Made by a program: the position numbers and the translations under genes. A model generated the notes under the pieces. It had not been told where the DNA came from and ran no database searches. It saw only the letters and a program-made list of their open reading frames with translations. Of a DNA stretch of 64,000 nt, positions 17,861-27,360 are shown piece by piece. The stretch comes from Leptolyngbya sp. Cla-17 (lineage in GTDB: Bacteria > Cyanobacteriota > Cyanobacteriia > Leptolyngbyales > Leptolyngbyaceae): positions 248,001 to 312,000 of the forward strand of contig NZ_JAEVYN010000001.1 of the NCBI RefSeq assembly GCF_016807185.1, in the 5' to 3' direction. Numbering within the stretch: position 1 is the first letter of the stretch; each line of letters starts with the position of its first letter.

Positions 17861-19848
17861 CCATCCCACACAATCTCGACCAACGCGGTACGGATATTTT
17901 CGTTGGACGAGAGCAGGAATTAATCGATTTGCACACGCTGTTGCAGGGAGAAAACGCTGTGGCAATTTCGGCAATCTCTGGCATGGGTGGGATTGGCAAG
18001 ACCGAATTAGCAGTGCAGTATGCGTGGACACATCTGGTGCAGAAAACCTATCCAGGTGGGGTAGTTTGGTTAAAAGCACGGGAAGACATCGCCACACAAA
18101 TTGTGCTGTTTGTTAGATCGCTGCCAATGCCGCAGCCACCGGATGATTTTGACCCAGCAGCAAAGGTTGCATTTTATTGGCGCAACTGGCAAGACGCGAA
18201 AACGCTGGTGATTCTGGATGATGTCCAGGATTACGGTGCCATCAAACCGCTGTTACCAGTAGACCCGCACTTCAAAATTTTGCTGACCACTCGATCGCGG
18301 TTGCAATTGCCCGTGCATGATTTTGAAATCAAGGTGCTGTCGGAGGAGAAGGCGATCGAGTTGTTGAGGGCGATCGTCACCGATGGACGAATTGACCAGC
18401 AAATTGATGAAGCAAAGCGAATTTGTCAATGGTTGGGCTACTTGCCGCTTGGCTTAGAGCTAGTCGGGCGATATCTGGCGCGAAAACCGGATACATCACT
18501 GGCAACCCTGTGGCAACGCTTGCAGGACAAAAAGCTGAACGCGAAAGCATTGAAAGATGCCGTCCCGGAAATGACCGCCACTTTGGGAGTCACCGCCGCC
18601 TTTGAATTGAGTTGGGACGTATTGGACGAGCCAGTGCAACAGTTGGCTGCATTACTGAGTCTGTTTGCCCTGGCAGAAATTCCCTGGATATTAGTAGAGG
18701 GGTGTTTGCCAGAAAACGATGCCGAAGCGTTAGAAGATCTGCGGGATGAGTCACTCCTCAACCTGCATCTGCTGGAGCGAACTGGACAAGGGACGTATCA
18801 ACTGCACCAACTGCTGCGCGAGTTTTTTGCGGCAAAGCGGGAGCAGAGGTCAGAGGCACTCGTGATGAAACAAACCCTTTGTCAAGTCATGGCAGCAGTG
18901 GCAGAGCAACTGCCAATAATCACAACCCGTTCCCAAATTGAGCAATTTGCAGTCGTCATTCCTCATCTCAAAGAAGCAACCACCACTCTACAGCCTTGGC
19001 TCACTGATGCTGATGTATTTAAACTCTCTACTCGCATTGCCCAATTCTATGCAGGACAGTTAGACTACCTCGAAGCACTGCTTTGGTATCAGCACTGTCG
19101 AGAAACGTCTGAAAATCGTTTAGGCAGTGATCATCCTGACGTGGCAATTACTCTGAATAATCTGGCAGGACTTTACCGATTGCAGGGACGCTATAGCGAA
19201 GCAGAACCGTTACATCTGCGCTCGCTCGAAATCGATCAACGCTGTTATGGAGATAATCATCCCGCAATTGCCACTGATCTCAATAATCTTGCACTCCTCT
19301 ACGACTCCCAGGGACGTTACAGCGAAGCGGAATCCCTATGCTTAAGATCTTTAGAAATTGAGAAACGAACTCTGGGAGAAAACCAGCCTCGATTTGCCAT
19401 GGGACTCAATAGTCTGGCAGGAATCTACCGATCTCAGGGACTCTACAGTGAAGCGGAACCGTTGTATCTGAGATCTCTCACCATCCAAGAATGGCAGTTA
19501 GGCGCGGAGCATCCCGACGTTGCCCAAAGTCTCAATAATCTGGCAGCACTCTACGAATCTCAGGGACGCTATGGGGATGCAGAACCCCTATATCAGAGAT
19601 CTCTCGCCGTCTATGAAAGCAGTTTGGCACAGAGCATTTCCATGTCGCTAGTAGCCTTAACAATCTGGCAAACCTCTACCGAGTGCAGGGACGCTATAGC
19701 GAAGCGGAACCATTGTGCCAGAGATCTCTCACCATCTATGAGCAGCGGTTGGGCACGGAGCATCCCCATGTCGCCAGCATCCTCAACAATCTGGCAAGCC
19801 TCTACGAATCGCAGGGACGCACCAACGAAGCCGAACCACTGTACTTGA
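17818..19848 (+). CDS. NB-ARC ATPase with TPR repeats (STAND protein), frame -1; frameshifted near 19624
   Basis: The frame is open from 17803 but has no ATG or GTG before the NB-ARC core; the first usual start would be TTG 17929, which would delete the conserved FVGREQEL block (17899 onward). It therefore probably depends on the frameshift from the preceding ORF. Visible motifs: P-loop SGMGGIGKTELAVQYA, Walker B TLVILDDVQ, RNBS-like LLTTRSR, GLPL-like LPLGLEL, then a winged-helix region and kinesin-light-chain-type TPRs (LNNLAGLYRLQGRYSEAEPL). At about 19624 one base seems missing (TTGGCAC where sister repeats have TTGGGCAC) and the repeats continue in another frame; residues after that point in this frame are nonsense. 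STAND proteins are signal-driven ATPases, many acting in defence. Confidence 0.75.
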   Translation, partial: VSASPGKSRGGQEKPIPHNLDQRGTDIFVGREQELIDLHTLLQGENAVAISAISGMGGIGKTELAVQYAWTHLVQKTYPGGVVWLKAREDIATQIVLFVRSLPMPQPPDDFDPAAKVAFYWRNWQDAKTLVILDDVQDYGAIKPLLPVDPHFKILLTTRSRLQLPVHDFEIKVLSEEKAIELLRAIVTDGRIDQQIDEAKRICQWLGYLPLGLELVGRYLARKPDTSLATLWQRLQDKKLNAKALKDAVPEMTATLGVTAAFELSWDVLDEPVQQLAALLSLFALAEIPWILVEGCLPENDAEALEDLRDESLLNLHLLERTGQGTYQLHQLLREFFAAKREQRSEALVMKQTLCQVMAAVAEQLPIITTRSQIEQFAVVIPHLKEATTTLQPWLTDADVFKLSTRIAQFYAGQLDYLEALLWYQHCRETSENRLGSDHPDVAITLNNLAGLYRLQGRYSEAEPLHLRSLEIDQRCYGDNHPAIATDLNNLALLYDSQGRYSEAESLCLRSLEIEKRTLGENQPRFAMGLNSLAGIYRSQGLYSEAEPLYLRSLTIQEWQLGAEHPDVAQSLNNLAALYESQGRYGDAEPLYQRSLAVYESSLAQSISMSLVALTIWQTSTECRDAIAKRNHCARDLSPSMSSGWARSIPMSPASSTIWQASTNRRDAPTKPNHCT

Positions 19849-20411
19849 GATCTCTCACCATTCTTGAACAGACTTTTGGCCCAGAGCATCCCCATTCCCA
19901 GGTCGCTAGCAGTCTCAATAATCTGGCAGAACTCTACCGAGTGCAGGGACGCTATAGCGAAGCGGAACCCCTACGCTTAAGAGGTCTAGAAATTGAGAAA
20001 GAAACTTTGGGAGAGAACCATCCTCAATTTGCTTCTAGCCTCAACAATCTCGCACTCCTCTATGAATCCCAAGGACGCACCAGCGAAGCCGAACCACTAT
20101 ATCTGCAATCACTCCAGATTATGGAGCAGCAGTTAGGGGCAGACCATCCCACTACCGCCACCAGCCTGAATAATTTGGCAGAGTTATACCACTCCCAAGG
20201 ACGCTATGGGGAAGCAGAACCGTTGTATCTGCAATCTCTAGAGATCTTGACCGCAAAGCTTGATCTGAACCACCCCAACATCCAGCAAGTGCGAAAAAAT
20301 CTTGCCATTCTTTACGACAGCATGGCAACTCAATTCAAACTGCAAGAGCGCTACGACAAAGCTGTGAAATATTTGGAAAAGGCGATCGCTTTACATCAGT
20401 TAGCAAAGTAA
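19624..20411 (+). CDS. C-terminal TPR repeats of the STAND protein, in a shifted frame
   Basis: In this frame the TPR units resume without a gap (TEHFHVASSLNNLANLYRVQ, then YSEAEPL...) and run for about six more 42-aa repeats of the form LNNLA-LY-SQGR-SEAEPLYLRSL, ending with a terminal helix pair and stop at 20411. ATG 19683 is not a believable start because it lies inside a repeat. It is best read as the 3' part of the gene at 17818, separated by a one-base deletion; a sequencing error cannot be excluded. Confidence 0.75.
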
Positions 20412-20673
20412 AAAGGAGTGACAAGATGAGCGGTCTACTATAGTTGATGACAATCAGGAGCATGAAATTACCGAATGGCGATCAGAGCATCCGCTGACAC
20501 AAGACCTATAGCCTTTTCCTATTGGATAAGGTACAGTTTTAGAGATGTTTGCAGCTCCAAAAGAGTTGATAGAGATGAAAGCGTATTCCACAGACTTGCG
20601 CCAAAAAATCATCACAGCGGCAAACAGATGCCTTAAATCACAATCTCTAATAAACAATACGTAAGAAAATCTA
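20412..20673. pseudogene. remnant of an IS630-like element
   Basis: ATG at 20575 opens MKAYSTDLRQKIITA, the usual N-terminus of an IS630-family transposase, but the frame ends after ~30 codons and nothing else of the enzyme follows. The adjacent CTATAGCC (20505-20512) resembles ends of such elements. It is decayed DNA between the STAND locus and tRNA-Ala. Confidence 0.6.
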
Positions 20674-20746
20674 TGGAGCTAAGCGGATTCGAACCGCTGA
20701 CCTTCTCAATGCCATTGAGACGCGCTACCAACTGTGCTATAGCCCC
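20674..20746 (-). tRNA. tRNA-Ala(GGC)
   Basis: Minus strand. Acceptor GGGGCTA/TAGCTCC, D-arm with GTTGGTAGCGC, anticodon loop ATGGCAT (anticodon GGC), T-arm GCGGTTCGAATCCGC, discriminator A. The 3' CCA is not encoded. This is an ordinary chromosomal tRNA, separate from the array at 28.6-33.5 kb. Confidence 0.95.
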
Positions 20747-20824
20747 TTGTGCATCAATTATAATGCCTTGAGACGGGAAGAAACGTCAACCTGTTGGATT
20801 TAAACTCTTCACTGACATTATCCT

Positions 20825-21913
20825 ATGACTGAAAATTCCCACGATGATGCTGCATCCAATCCCGATAAAGCTGAGATCAACGCCTCAGAACTATTTCTCA
20901 ATCTTCGGCGCAAGCAGGGAAGCTGGGTGTCATGGGGGCAAGCCTGCCAAGCGTTGCAAAAAGCGGGTTATGACGCTCAAACTATTTTTGAAGAGACTGG
21001 ATTTGAACCGATTCAACAAAATCAAGTGATTGTGGGCGCTCAGGTACATGCCACGATTATGGCGGTGGGCGTATCTGAGGCGACGAAGGCGCTTTTCGAT
21101 CGCAAAGGTAGCGACATTTTGTATGAACTGCGGATTTTAACCCAGCCAGAGCGAGCTGCAACTGCGGATTTAGTTCAGGAAAAAGGATTGGATATTGATG
21201 AAGCAAAAGATGTAGTCAAAGCCGTCAAAGATTTTTCTCGATTGGGTGCGATTCCTGAAGGCTTTAGCCAACATCCGGGTGATGTGGTGGCGTATCAATC
21301 CTGGAAGCAGGCACGCCAAAAATCCGATTTGCAAGAGCGATCGCGCTTGATCGCAAAAGGGTTGCGCTTTGCCCATAGCGAACCAGCCCGCAAGCAAATT
21401 GAAAAACTGCTAACCGATTTCGCTGTGGTGCCAAACAAGCCCGAGCCACTGCTGCCGCTTTATCGATTGGAAGAAGATGAATTTTTGCCCCGGATCATTC
21501 CGGTTGTGGGCAAGTTTCCCCTGACAAAAACTGATCTGCAAGCCGTTCCTATCCTGGAAGAAGAAGACTCCTTTGGCATGGTGCAGTTTACAGGCACAGG
21601 GGCTTGGGTTTCTGTGCCCGGTTGGCAGGTGATTCGGCTGGCAGAAGATCCAGTTGCCGTTTTAGAAATCAGCGATCGCCTTCCCACTCAGCTTCCTGGC
21701 AGAGCAGAGGAAGTGTTGATTATCGTCGATCGCGCCCAGCGCACTTGGGATGCCAGTAGCTACTTTTTAATCGAAGAAGCCAATCAACTCCACATTCGCT
21801 GGTTTACAGAAACGCCAGAAGCAGCCATTTTAGGACGAATCGTTTTGATTATGCGTCCTAAAAAGGTGCTAGACAACGAGTACACCAAAGATCCTTGGCA
21901 AATGGAAGAATAG
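20825..21913 (+). CDS. raf1: Rubisco accumulation factor 1
   Basis: 362 aa. The N-terminal helical domain (LFLNLRRKQGSWVSWGQACQ, FEETGFEPIQQNQVIVG, YELRILTQPERAA) and the C-terminal beta domain (EDEFLPRIIPVVGKFPL, GTGAWVSVPGWQVIRLAEDP, ILGRIVLIMRPK) match cyanobacterial and chloroplast Raf1. Raf1 dimers bind folded RbcL dimers after GroEL release and brace them until RbcS joins. It is cytoplasmic and here monocistronic, not beside rbcL. Confidence 0.93.
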   Translation: MTENSHDDAASNPDKAEINASELFLNLRRKQGSWVSWGQACQALQKAGYDAQTIFEETGFEPIQQNQVIVGAQVHATIMAVGVSEATKALFDRKGSDILYELRILTQPERAATADLVQEKGLDIDEAKDVVKAVKDFSRLGAIPEGFSQHPGDVVAYQSWKQARQKSDLQERSRLIAKGLRFAHSEPARKQIEKLLTDFAVVPNKPEPLLPLYRLEEDEFLPRIIPVVGKFPLTKTDLQAVPILEEEDSFGMVQFTGTGAWVSVPGWQVIRLAEDPVAVLEISDRLPTQLPGRAEEVLIIVDRAQRTWDASSYFLIEEANQLHIRWFTETPEAAILGRIVLIMRPKKVLDNEYTKDPWQMEE

Positions 21914-21990
21914 CCCACTCTGCGGAAAGTGATATACACCCTAGCCTTCTCCCGACGGGAGAGGGCACCGAAAATGTTTCTTGCTTGCCC

Positions 21991-23859
21991 TCACTTCGTA
22001 CACTGATAAAGCTGATAGGGCACCCCAAGACGGTAATGGTGGGTTGGATCGATGTCACAGGAATGCTGAGCGCCTGCGCGATCGCCCAGCATAAGCTGTT
22101 GATTGTAGTCCCTGCGTCTTAACCCCGGACTGATGACCCACAGATTCAGCGGAAAGGATAAAGGCTGTTTTAACTGAGCAAGATCAGCCCAAACTTGGTT
22201 ATATCCGTTTGTTTGAGAAAGCAGTGCAAAGTGAGTGCGCGAGGATTTTTTTACTTGATGTTCTTGTTGTTGCAGTTTCAGGGCAAAACTGAGTCCCAAG
22301 GCAATGTCTTGAAAACCTTGATAGGCATTCACCACCAAGCGATTTTCTATTGGCTCAACGGATAAGTTCTGTGCAACTAGACCAGGATTGTAGGGTTTTT
22401 GAAAGACTAAATCCTGCACTACAAAGAGGCTGCTCAACAGTGCCACAAGTAAGACAATCGCGATCGCGGATGGAGTTTTAGACAATCGAAAAATCAATTT
22501 ATTTGACTCATTGCGGTTGGGCGATCGCTGGCTTAAACAGGCCCCAATTAATGCACACACTGCTGGAAAGTAGATGAAATTATAGCGCGGCACTTGGGTC
22601 AAATCAGTGCCTACCAGATAGGCGATCGCCACAAATTCCAGCACCACCACCAGAATAAATGTGACGAGCATCCAGGTTCCCAAATGAGACTGTGGCGATC
22701 GCCATAGTTGCCGCAGCCCACTTTTCACCTGCCAAATGAGCCAAACAATAAAAATTAGCAGGGGTACTCCTCCCAAAACGACAACCCAAATAGGTTGTTG
22801 CTCAACGGGAAATGCCGCCACCATCAAAATCCAGCCCATTGGAAGCTGATATAAGGGCGCGATCACATGTTGCCAGCTAGGAGCATGAGACTTCATCCAA
22901 TCGATTTCTGGACGACCTGTATGACTGAAAAAAGTCGGCAGCCAGGGCAAATAAGCGAGGCAGACGATGAAGATAGATATCAGCGATGGAATATTAGACG
23001 TGAAGAGTGTGTAGGAAGTAGAGTTCATCGAGTAGAGCGGTTTATCTTCCTCTGCTTCTGCCTCTCCAACTCTCGGCTGGGCTGTTTTCTGGTTCCGATC
23101 GCCTGCTGTAAACGATAGAGCATTCTTTGCTTGTTGCCAGGTAGTTGCATGCTTCGACTGGGCGATTTTGCTAGCGCCTAAAACTAGCGTCACGCTTTGA
23201 GCCAAAAAGGCGAGTAAAAAGAAATAGTGAACATAGAACCCAATACTGTTGACGGCAATCCAGCCCAGCCAAATCGGTAGCCTAAAGCGCTGTTTTTGCA
23301 GATCAACCAGCATGGCATACAGTCCGGCTAATGCCAGAATGATCAGCAGCATGGGAAAGGTGTAGTGGCGGGCTTCTTGGGATAAATAGACTGCAAAAGG
23401 CGACACTGCCATCAGGGCTGCTCCAACGAGTCCAGCTTTGGGAGAGAAGGCGATGCGGTTGAGCAGATAAAGGGCAGCGATCGCCCCTACGCCACACAAA
23501 GCAGGCAGCGATCGCAGCTTCCACACCCACGAAACAGGCAGGGGGTTCAGCCAATTCAGCCATTGGTGCATCCCACAAAAAAATAGCGGTGGATGCACCG
23601 ATTGCACCGACACTGTTTTTGTAATCTGCGCGCAGGTTGCCTGAGCATTTAGGGTGAAAACCTGCTCAAACGCCGATAGTGGAAGCGCTTTTTCCAGCGG
23701 CACATCATAGTAGGTGTGCCCCAGACTAAACAGAGCTGTGATCACTTCATCCATCCACAGCGGCTTCAAATCTAGATGCCAAAATCGCAGCACCGCCCCA
23801 AGCAGCAAAATGCCAGCCAGTAACCAATAGTGTCGAGAACTTTTCATGGTGCTATTCAA
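21991..23859 (-). CDS. GT39-like membrane glycosyltransferase
   Basis: 622 aa, about 11-12 membrane helices. The first extracytoplasmic loop carries LKPLWMDEVITALFS, equivalent to the acidic pair of GT-C enzymes, and HPPLFF matches the PMT/ArnT-type signature of dolichyl-phosphate-mannose-protein mannosyltransferase-like proteins. A C-terminal soluble part (~470-622) follows. Such enzymes move a sugar from a polyprenyl phosphate onto a lipid, glycan or protein on the outer face of the inner membrane. The polyprenyl-phosphate transferase at 5224-6231 is a possible donor-maker but is 16 kb away. Acceptor unknown. Confidence 0.82.
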   Translation of the reverse strand: MNSTMKSSRHYWLLAGILLLGAVLRFWHLDLKPLWMDEVITALFSLGHTYYDVPLEKALPLSAFEQVFTLNAQATCAQITKTVSVQSVHPPLFFCGMHQWLNWLNPLPVSWVWKLRSLPALCGVGAIAALYLLNRIAFSPKAGLVGAALMAVSPFAVYLSQEARHYTFPMLLIILALAGLYAMLVDLQKQRFRLPIWLGWIAVNSIGFYVHYFFLLAFLAQSVTLVLGASKIAQSKHATTWQQAKNALSFTAGDRNQKTAQPRVGEAEAEEDKPLYSMNSTSYTLFTSNIPSLISIFIVCLAYLPWLPTFFSHTGRPEIDWMKSHAPSWQHVIAPLYQLPMGWILMVAAFPVEQQPIWVVVLGGVPLLIFIVWLIWQVKSGLRQLWRSPQSHLGTWMLVTFILVVVLEFVAIAYLVGTDLTQVPRYNFIYFPAVCALIGACLSQRSPNRNESNKLIFRLSKTPSAIAIVLLVALLSSLFVVQDLVFQKPYNPGLVAQNLSVEPIENRLVVNAYQGFQDIALGLSFALKLQQQEHQVKKSSRTHFALLSQTNGYNQVWADLAQLKQPLSFPLNLWVISPGLRRRDYNQQLMLGDRAGAQHSCDIDPTHHYRLGVPYQLYQCTK

Positions 23860-23906
23860 CCATACTCAAGTCCGGCTTGGGTGGAGAATGACTCGACAGT
23901 CCACAT

Positions 23907-24962
23907 TCAGCACTCACTAACCGGACGAGCAACCAGTCCGGGGTATGGCTCCAAGGCAAATGCTTGATCGGGTTGGCTCAGTAAGTAGCGATCGCAGACC
24001 AAGAGCAATTCGGCTTCGGTTTGGGTCAGACGCATATCGCGCAAGAAAGCACCCGCAGCATCGACACTTTGGGCGATGTAGTTGAGGTACATTTTTAAAT
24101 AGCTAACCCGCGATCGCTCTGGAACTGTCAACGCAGTTGTCGTTTGACGCAGTTGCTCAATGTAGCCATGAACTTCAGCCAGCGTGACGATAGAAACAGG
24201 TTCTCCCTTTAGAATTTGGCGAATCTGCTTAAAAATCCAGGGATTGCGGATTGCAGCGCGACCCACCATGATTCCAGCGGCTTTAGTCTGGGTTAGGACA
24301 GCAGCGGCAGACTGGGCAGAAGTGACATTCCCATTGGCTAGAACTGGACAGTTTACCCGTTGAACCGCGTGGGCAATTAGGTCGTAATGCACAGCGCCAC
24401 GATACATTTCTTTGACTGTTCGACCGTGCAAACTCAGCAAATCGATGTGATATCGATTGATTAGATCAAGGATGCGATCGAAGTTATCAGTATTATCAAA
24501 GCCAATTCGCATTTTGACGCTCAAGCGTCCATCAACAGCCTCTCGCAACTCGCCAAAAATTCGGTTCACCTTTTCAGGATCGCGCAACAATCCACCCCCC
24601 ACATTTTTCCGATAAATTCTGGGGGCAGGGCACCCCATATTTAAATCAATGCCTGCAATTGGGTAGTGGCTCAGGGTTTGGGCAATTCGCACCAGGTCGG
24701 GAATGCTCTCGCCAATCATTTGAGCAAAGACGGGGCGATCGGTTGTGTTTTCAGTAATCGATCGCAGAATTTTTTTATCTAGGGTGGAGGTCGGATGAAC
24801 CCGAAAATATTCAGTAAAGAAGTAATCGGGGCTGCCATAGCTGGCAATCACATTCATAAAAAACAAATCGGTCACATCTTGCATGGGAGCAAGAGCGGTT
24901 AAGGCAAGCCCTGAACAGATTGGAGTAGGCAGGCGATCGCAAAGTGGCAGGGTTGCAGTCAT
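23907..24962 (-). CDS. tRNA-dihydrouridine synthase
   Basis: 351 aa FMN TIM-barrel. ALAPMQDVTD at the N-terminus, DLNMGCPAPRIYRKNVGGGLL with the catalytic Cys, SVKMRIGFD, the Lys/His FMN-binding LSLHGRTVKEMY and ANGNVTS...GIMVGRAAIRNPW are all present. It reduces uridines in the D-loop of tRNA with NADPH. The start ATG overlaps the stop of the 89-aa gene upstream (ATGA), implying translational coupling. Subtype (A, B or C) not assigned. Confidence 0.92.
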   Translation of the reverse strand: MTATLPLCDRLPTPICSGLALTALAPMQDVTDLFFMNVIASYGSPDYFFTEYFRVHPTSTLDKKILRSITENTTDRPVFAQMIGESIPDLVRIAQTLSHYPIAGIDLNMGCPAPRIYRKNVGGGLLRDPEKVNRIFGELREAVDGRLSVKMRIGFDNTDNFDRILDLINRYHIDLLSLHGRTVKEMYRGAVHYDLIAHAVQRVNCPVLANGNVTSAQSAAAVLTQTKAAGIMVGRAAIRNPWIFKQIRQILKGEPVSIVTLAEVHGYIEQLRQTTTALTVPERSRVSYLKMYLNYIAQSVDAAGAFLRDMRLTQTEAELLLVCDRYLLSQPDQAFALEPYPGLVARPVSEC

Positions 24963-25228
24963 TTAGATTGCCGCTTTGATTTTTTCCCAAGCGGTGTTTG
25001 ACGCGCCCCAAAGTATTTATCACTGCGGTAACGCAACCACACTCGCAGCACTTGAGGAATCTGCTCTTTCTGTTCTTGGGTTAGGGTATTGTACAGTTCC
25101 AAAGCGCGATCGCGTTCACCCCGACAGGCAGCATTATTGTGAGCATCCCAATAGCTGCGGGCAACGCGGATTCGCCGACATACTTCTTTGATTAATTCTG
25201 CTTCTGTTGAGATCTCATGCTTTCTCAT
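24959..25228 (-). CDS. small conserved-type protein of unknown function, 89 aa
   Basis: Helical, basic protein (ELIKEVCRRIRVARSYWDAHN, then YNTLTQEQKEQIPQVLRVWLRYRSDKYFG) with a Lys/Arg-rich tail. Its stop overlaps the start of the dihydrouridine synthase gene by 4 nt (ATGA), so the two are translated together. A link to tRNA modification or RNA binding is suggested only by this coupling and the basic tail. It has no recognised domain. Confidence 0.75.
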   Translation of the reverse strand: MRKHEISTEAELIKEVCRRIRVARSYWDAHNNAACRGERDRALELYNTLTQEQKEQIPQVLRVWLRYRSDKYFGARQTPLGKKSKRQSK

Positions 25229-25540
25229 AGTTCTTACCTATATCTAGTTTAGGTATAGCAAATGGCAGTCAGTCGGCTGCAACCATCTGCGCCGGATTGC
25301 TATCAGCTTCGTGCAGTAACTCTAAAAAATGGAAAGCATCAGTCCGTAATGTCATTGAAATGAGATGTATCCATAGCCGAACCACTCCATTGAATCAAGC
25401 AGTGGTTAATCAAACAGTGGACAATTTTATACTACAAGTGTAGTCTATAAGCAGTTCTCGTAATTACTACAGTTGTAGATGTTGAATTTATGATTGTATT
25501 TCGCCTAGAATCAGCGTCAAACCAGTGTTCTAGGTGATGC

Positions 25541-26779
25541 GTGATGACTCTCGCCCTTGCCCAAATCGACCTCAGTGAAGCCGAGGTCGAGTCAAATCTG
25601 AAACAGCTTGAGACTTGGGCCAGCGACCTCGATGCCCTCATGATTCGGCTGGCCCCGCGCTTCAAACGCGCAGAGCTGCGAGAGCGCGCGAAAGAGTATG
25701 TGCAAGGATTGCTCAGTGCAGCTGAGCGGAAGAATAGCTGGCAAATCGCAGAACAACTGGGCAAGCCCACACCGTATGGGATGCAACATCTCCTCGGTCG
25801 AGCCCAGTGGAATGCCGATTTAGTGAGAGACGACGTGCAAGCCTATGTGAATGAAGCGTTGGGCGATCGAGAAGCGGTGTTTGTGCTCGATGAAACAGGC
25901 TTTCTCAAAAAAGGCGACCACTCAGCTGGGGTGCAACCGCAGTACAGTGGCACCGGCAATGGGATTGAAAACTGTCAGGTCGGCGTCTTTCTCGGCTATG
26001 CCGCCGCCGATGGCTACACGTTGATTGATCGAACACTGTATCTACCGCAACGTTGGCTGGATGAGCCAGAGCGATGTGCTCAAGCTGGCATTCCGCCAGA
26101 GGCCGCCTTTGCGACCAAGCCGATGCTGGCACAACGCCTGTTAGAACGGGCGTTTGCGGCGGGACTGCCAGGCCGTTGGGTGACTGGGGATGAAGTCTAC
26201 GGGCGCGATGCCCGCTTGCGGCAATGGTTAGAAGCACGGCATCAAGCGTATGTCCTGACCACTTGGTCAAAAGAGAACGTTGGGCGCGATGCCCTATCGA
26301 TGCGCATCGAGGAACTCGCCATGAGTTGGCCCGCTGAAGAATGGCACCGGCTCAGTTGTGGGACGGGCACGAAGGGAGAACGCTACTTTGACTGGACTTG
26401 TATGCCGATTAACAGTCCCAAAGGGTGCGATTGGCAGCACTGGGCACTCGTCCGACGGGGCATCGAACACCCAGAAGACTGGGCTTATTATCTGGTGTTT
26501 GCGCCGCCTGGAACGTCTTTGCAGACGATGGTGCAGGTTGCCGGTCGGCGCTGGACGATCGAGGTTTGTTTCGAGAGTGCCAAAGGGGAAGTCGGGCTGG
26601 ATGAGTATGAAGTGCGTTCATGGAATGGCTGGTATCGCCATATGACGTTAGCGCTACTGGCCCACGCTTTCTTAACGGTGACGCGAGCGCAGGCGGCTAA
26701 AAAAGGGCTTTCAACGGTGACTGCTGCCCAGTACCGCCCTCCGGTGCAGCCGTCGCAGGCATGGGCCGTGTGCCCTTGA
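25541..26779 (+). CDS. IS701-family transposase, C-terminus disrupted by frameshift
   Basis: 412 aa. DDE residues are visible: VLDETGFLKKGDHSAG (first Asp), WVTGDEVYGRD (second Asp) and CFESAKGEVGLDEYEVRSW (Glu). The frame ends at 26777-26779 in AWAVCP, but the frame one base earlier continues with PLSVAELRHLLWRLAWQPPL...LLHWSSWRRRHQAIAQFYHFKRR (split here), which is the normal C-terminus of the family. A single-base change near 26770 would restore it. So this copy is probably inactive unless frameshifting occurs. Confidence 0.88.
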   Translation: MMTLALAQIDLSEAEVESNLKQLETWASDLDALMIRLAPRFKRAELRERAKEYVQGLLSAAERKNSWQIAEQLGKPTPYGMQHLLGRAQWNADLVRDDVQAYVNEALGDREAVFVLDETGFLKKGDHSAGVQPQYSGTGNGIENCQVGVFLGYAAADGYTLIDRTLYLPQRWLDEPERCAQAGIPPEAAFATKPMLAQRLLERAFAAGLPGRWVTGDEVYGRDARLRQWLEARHQAYVLTTWSKENVGRDALSMRIEELAMSWPAEEWHRLSCGTGTKGERYFDWTCMPINSPKGCDWQHWALVRRGIEHPEDWAYYLVFAPPGTSLQTMVQVAGRRWTIEVCFESAKGEVGLDEYEVRSWNGWYRHMTLALLAHAFLTVTRAQAAKKGLSTVTAAQYRPPVQPSQAWAVCP

Positions 26780-27081
26780 GTGTGGCTGAACTGCGTCACT
26801 TGCTATGGCGCTTAGCTTGGCAGCCTCCATTGAGTCCTCGACAGCTGTTGCATTGGTCCTCATGGCGACGACGGCATCAAGCGATTGCCCAGTTCTACCA
26901 CTTCAAGCGTCGAGCGTTAGCCATGCGGTGGCGAAAACTGCTAATGGTTCATTCCGTAGAGGTGCCTCCAGAATGCACAGTCGCAGACATCGCTGATCGA
27001 CTGTCTGTAAAAATGGTCTTCGCGTTGCCCTTGCTTTGGCTAGCCACCGCTGCATCGAGCAATAGTAGTGGCAGACAATGA
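26761..27081 (+). pseudogene. displaced C-terminal part of the IS701 transposase
   Basis: Reading one frame back from the main transposase ORF. The VAELRHLLWRLAW and SSWRRRHQA blocks belong to the end of IS701 transposases. The apparent ATG 26761 lies inside the parent gene and is unlikely to be used. The region after about 26930 no longer resembles the family. Confidence 0.75.
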
Positions 27082-27360
27082 AGCTGATTTCAGCACTGTG
27101 CAAGCTCTTGTGGAAGCGAGTGGTTGAGTGCTTGCCGGTCAAGCAACTAGCCAAGAAGATGAGACAGGGGTGTCACCGTTGCCCTATCTTGGTTGAGCGC
27201 GCGTTTCCGGTCGGACTAACCGAGGCGACAGTCTCACGAGTTTAGGGCGTTGTAGCGGACTGTGAAGGATTGGGTTAGTTCGATTTTAGCCCTGCTGACT
27301 TTTGAGACGTTGAATCTTTATATGAGACGGCCTCGGAGATGAGGATCTACAACTGTAGTA

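Larger units (their letters stand above)
25465..27360. mobile_element. IS701-family insertion sequence with 4-bp target duplication
   Basis: 1,896 bp bounded by perfect 16-bp inverted repeats TACTACAGTTGTAGAT (25465-25480) and its complement (27345-27360), flanked by TAAT on both sides (25461-25464 and 27361-27364). The 4-bp duplication fits the IS701 family. It carries one transposase frame (25541-26779) with a frameshifted C-terminus and ~260 bp of non-coding DNA before the right end. Confidence 0.9.

Noticed and set aside
19610..19690. Second programmed frameshift in the STAND gene
   Set aside because: No slippery heptamer at the shift point; comparison with sister repeats shows a missing G.
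26696..26708. Slippery AAAAAA for frameshift in the IS701 transposase
   Set aside because: Zero frame is AAA AAA GGG, not the A AAA AAG phase, and homology keeps to frame 0 until about 26770, downstream of this site.
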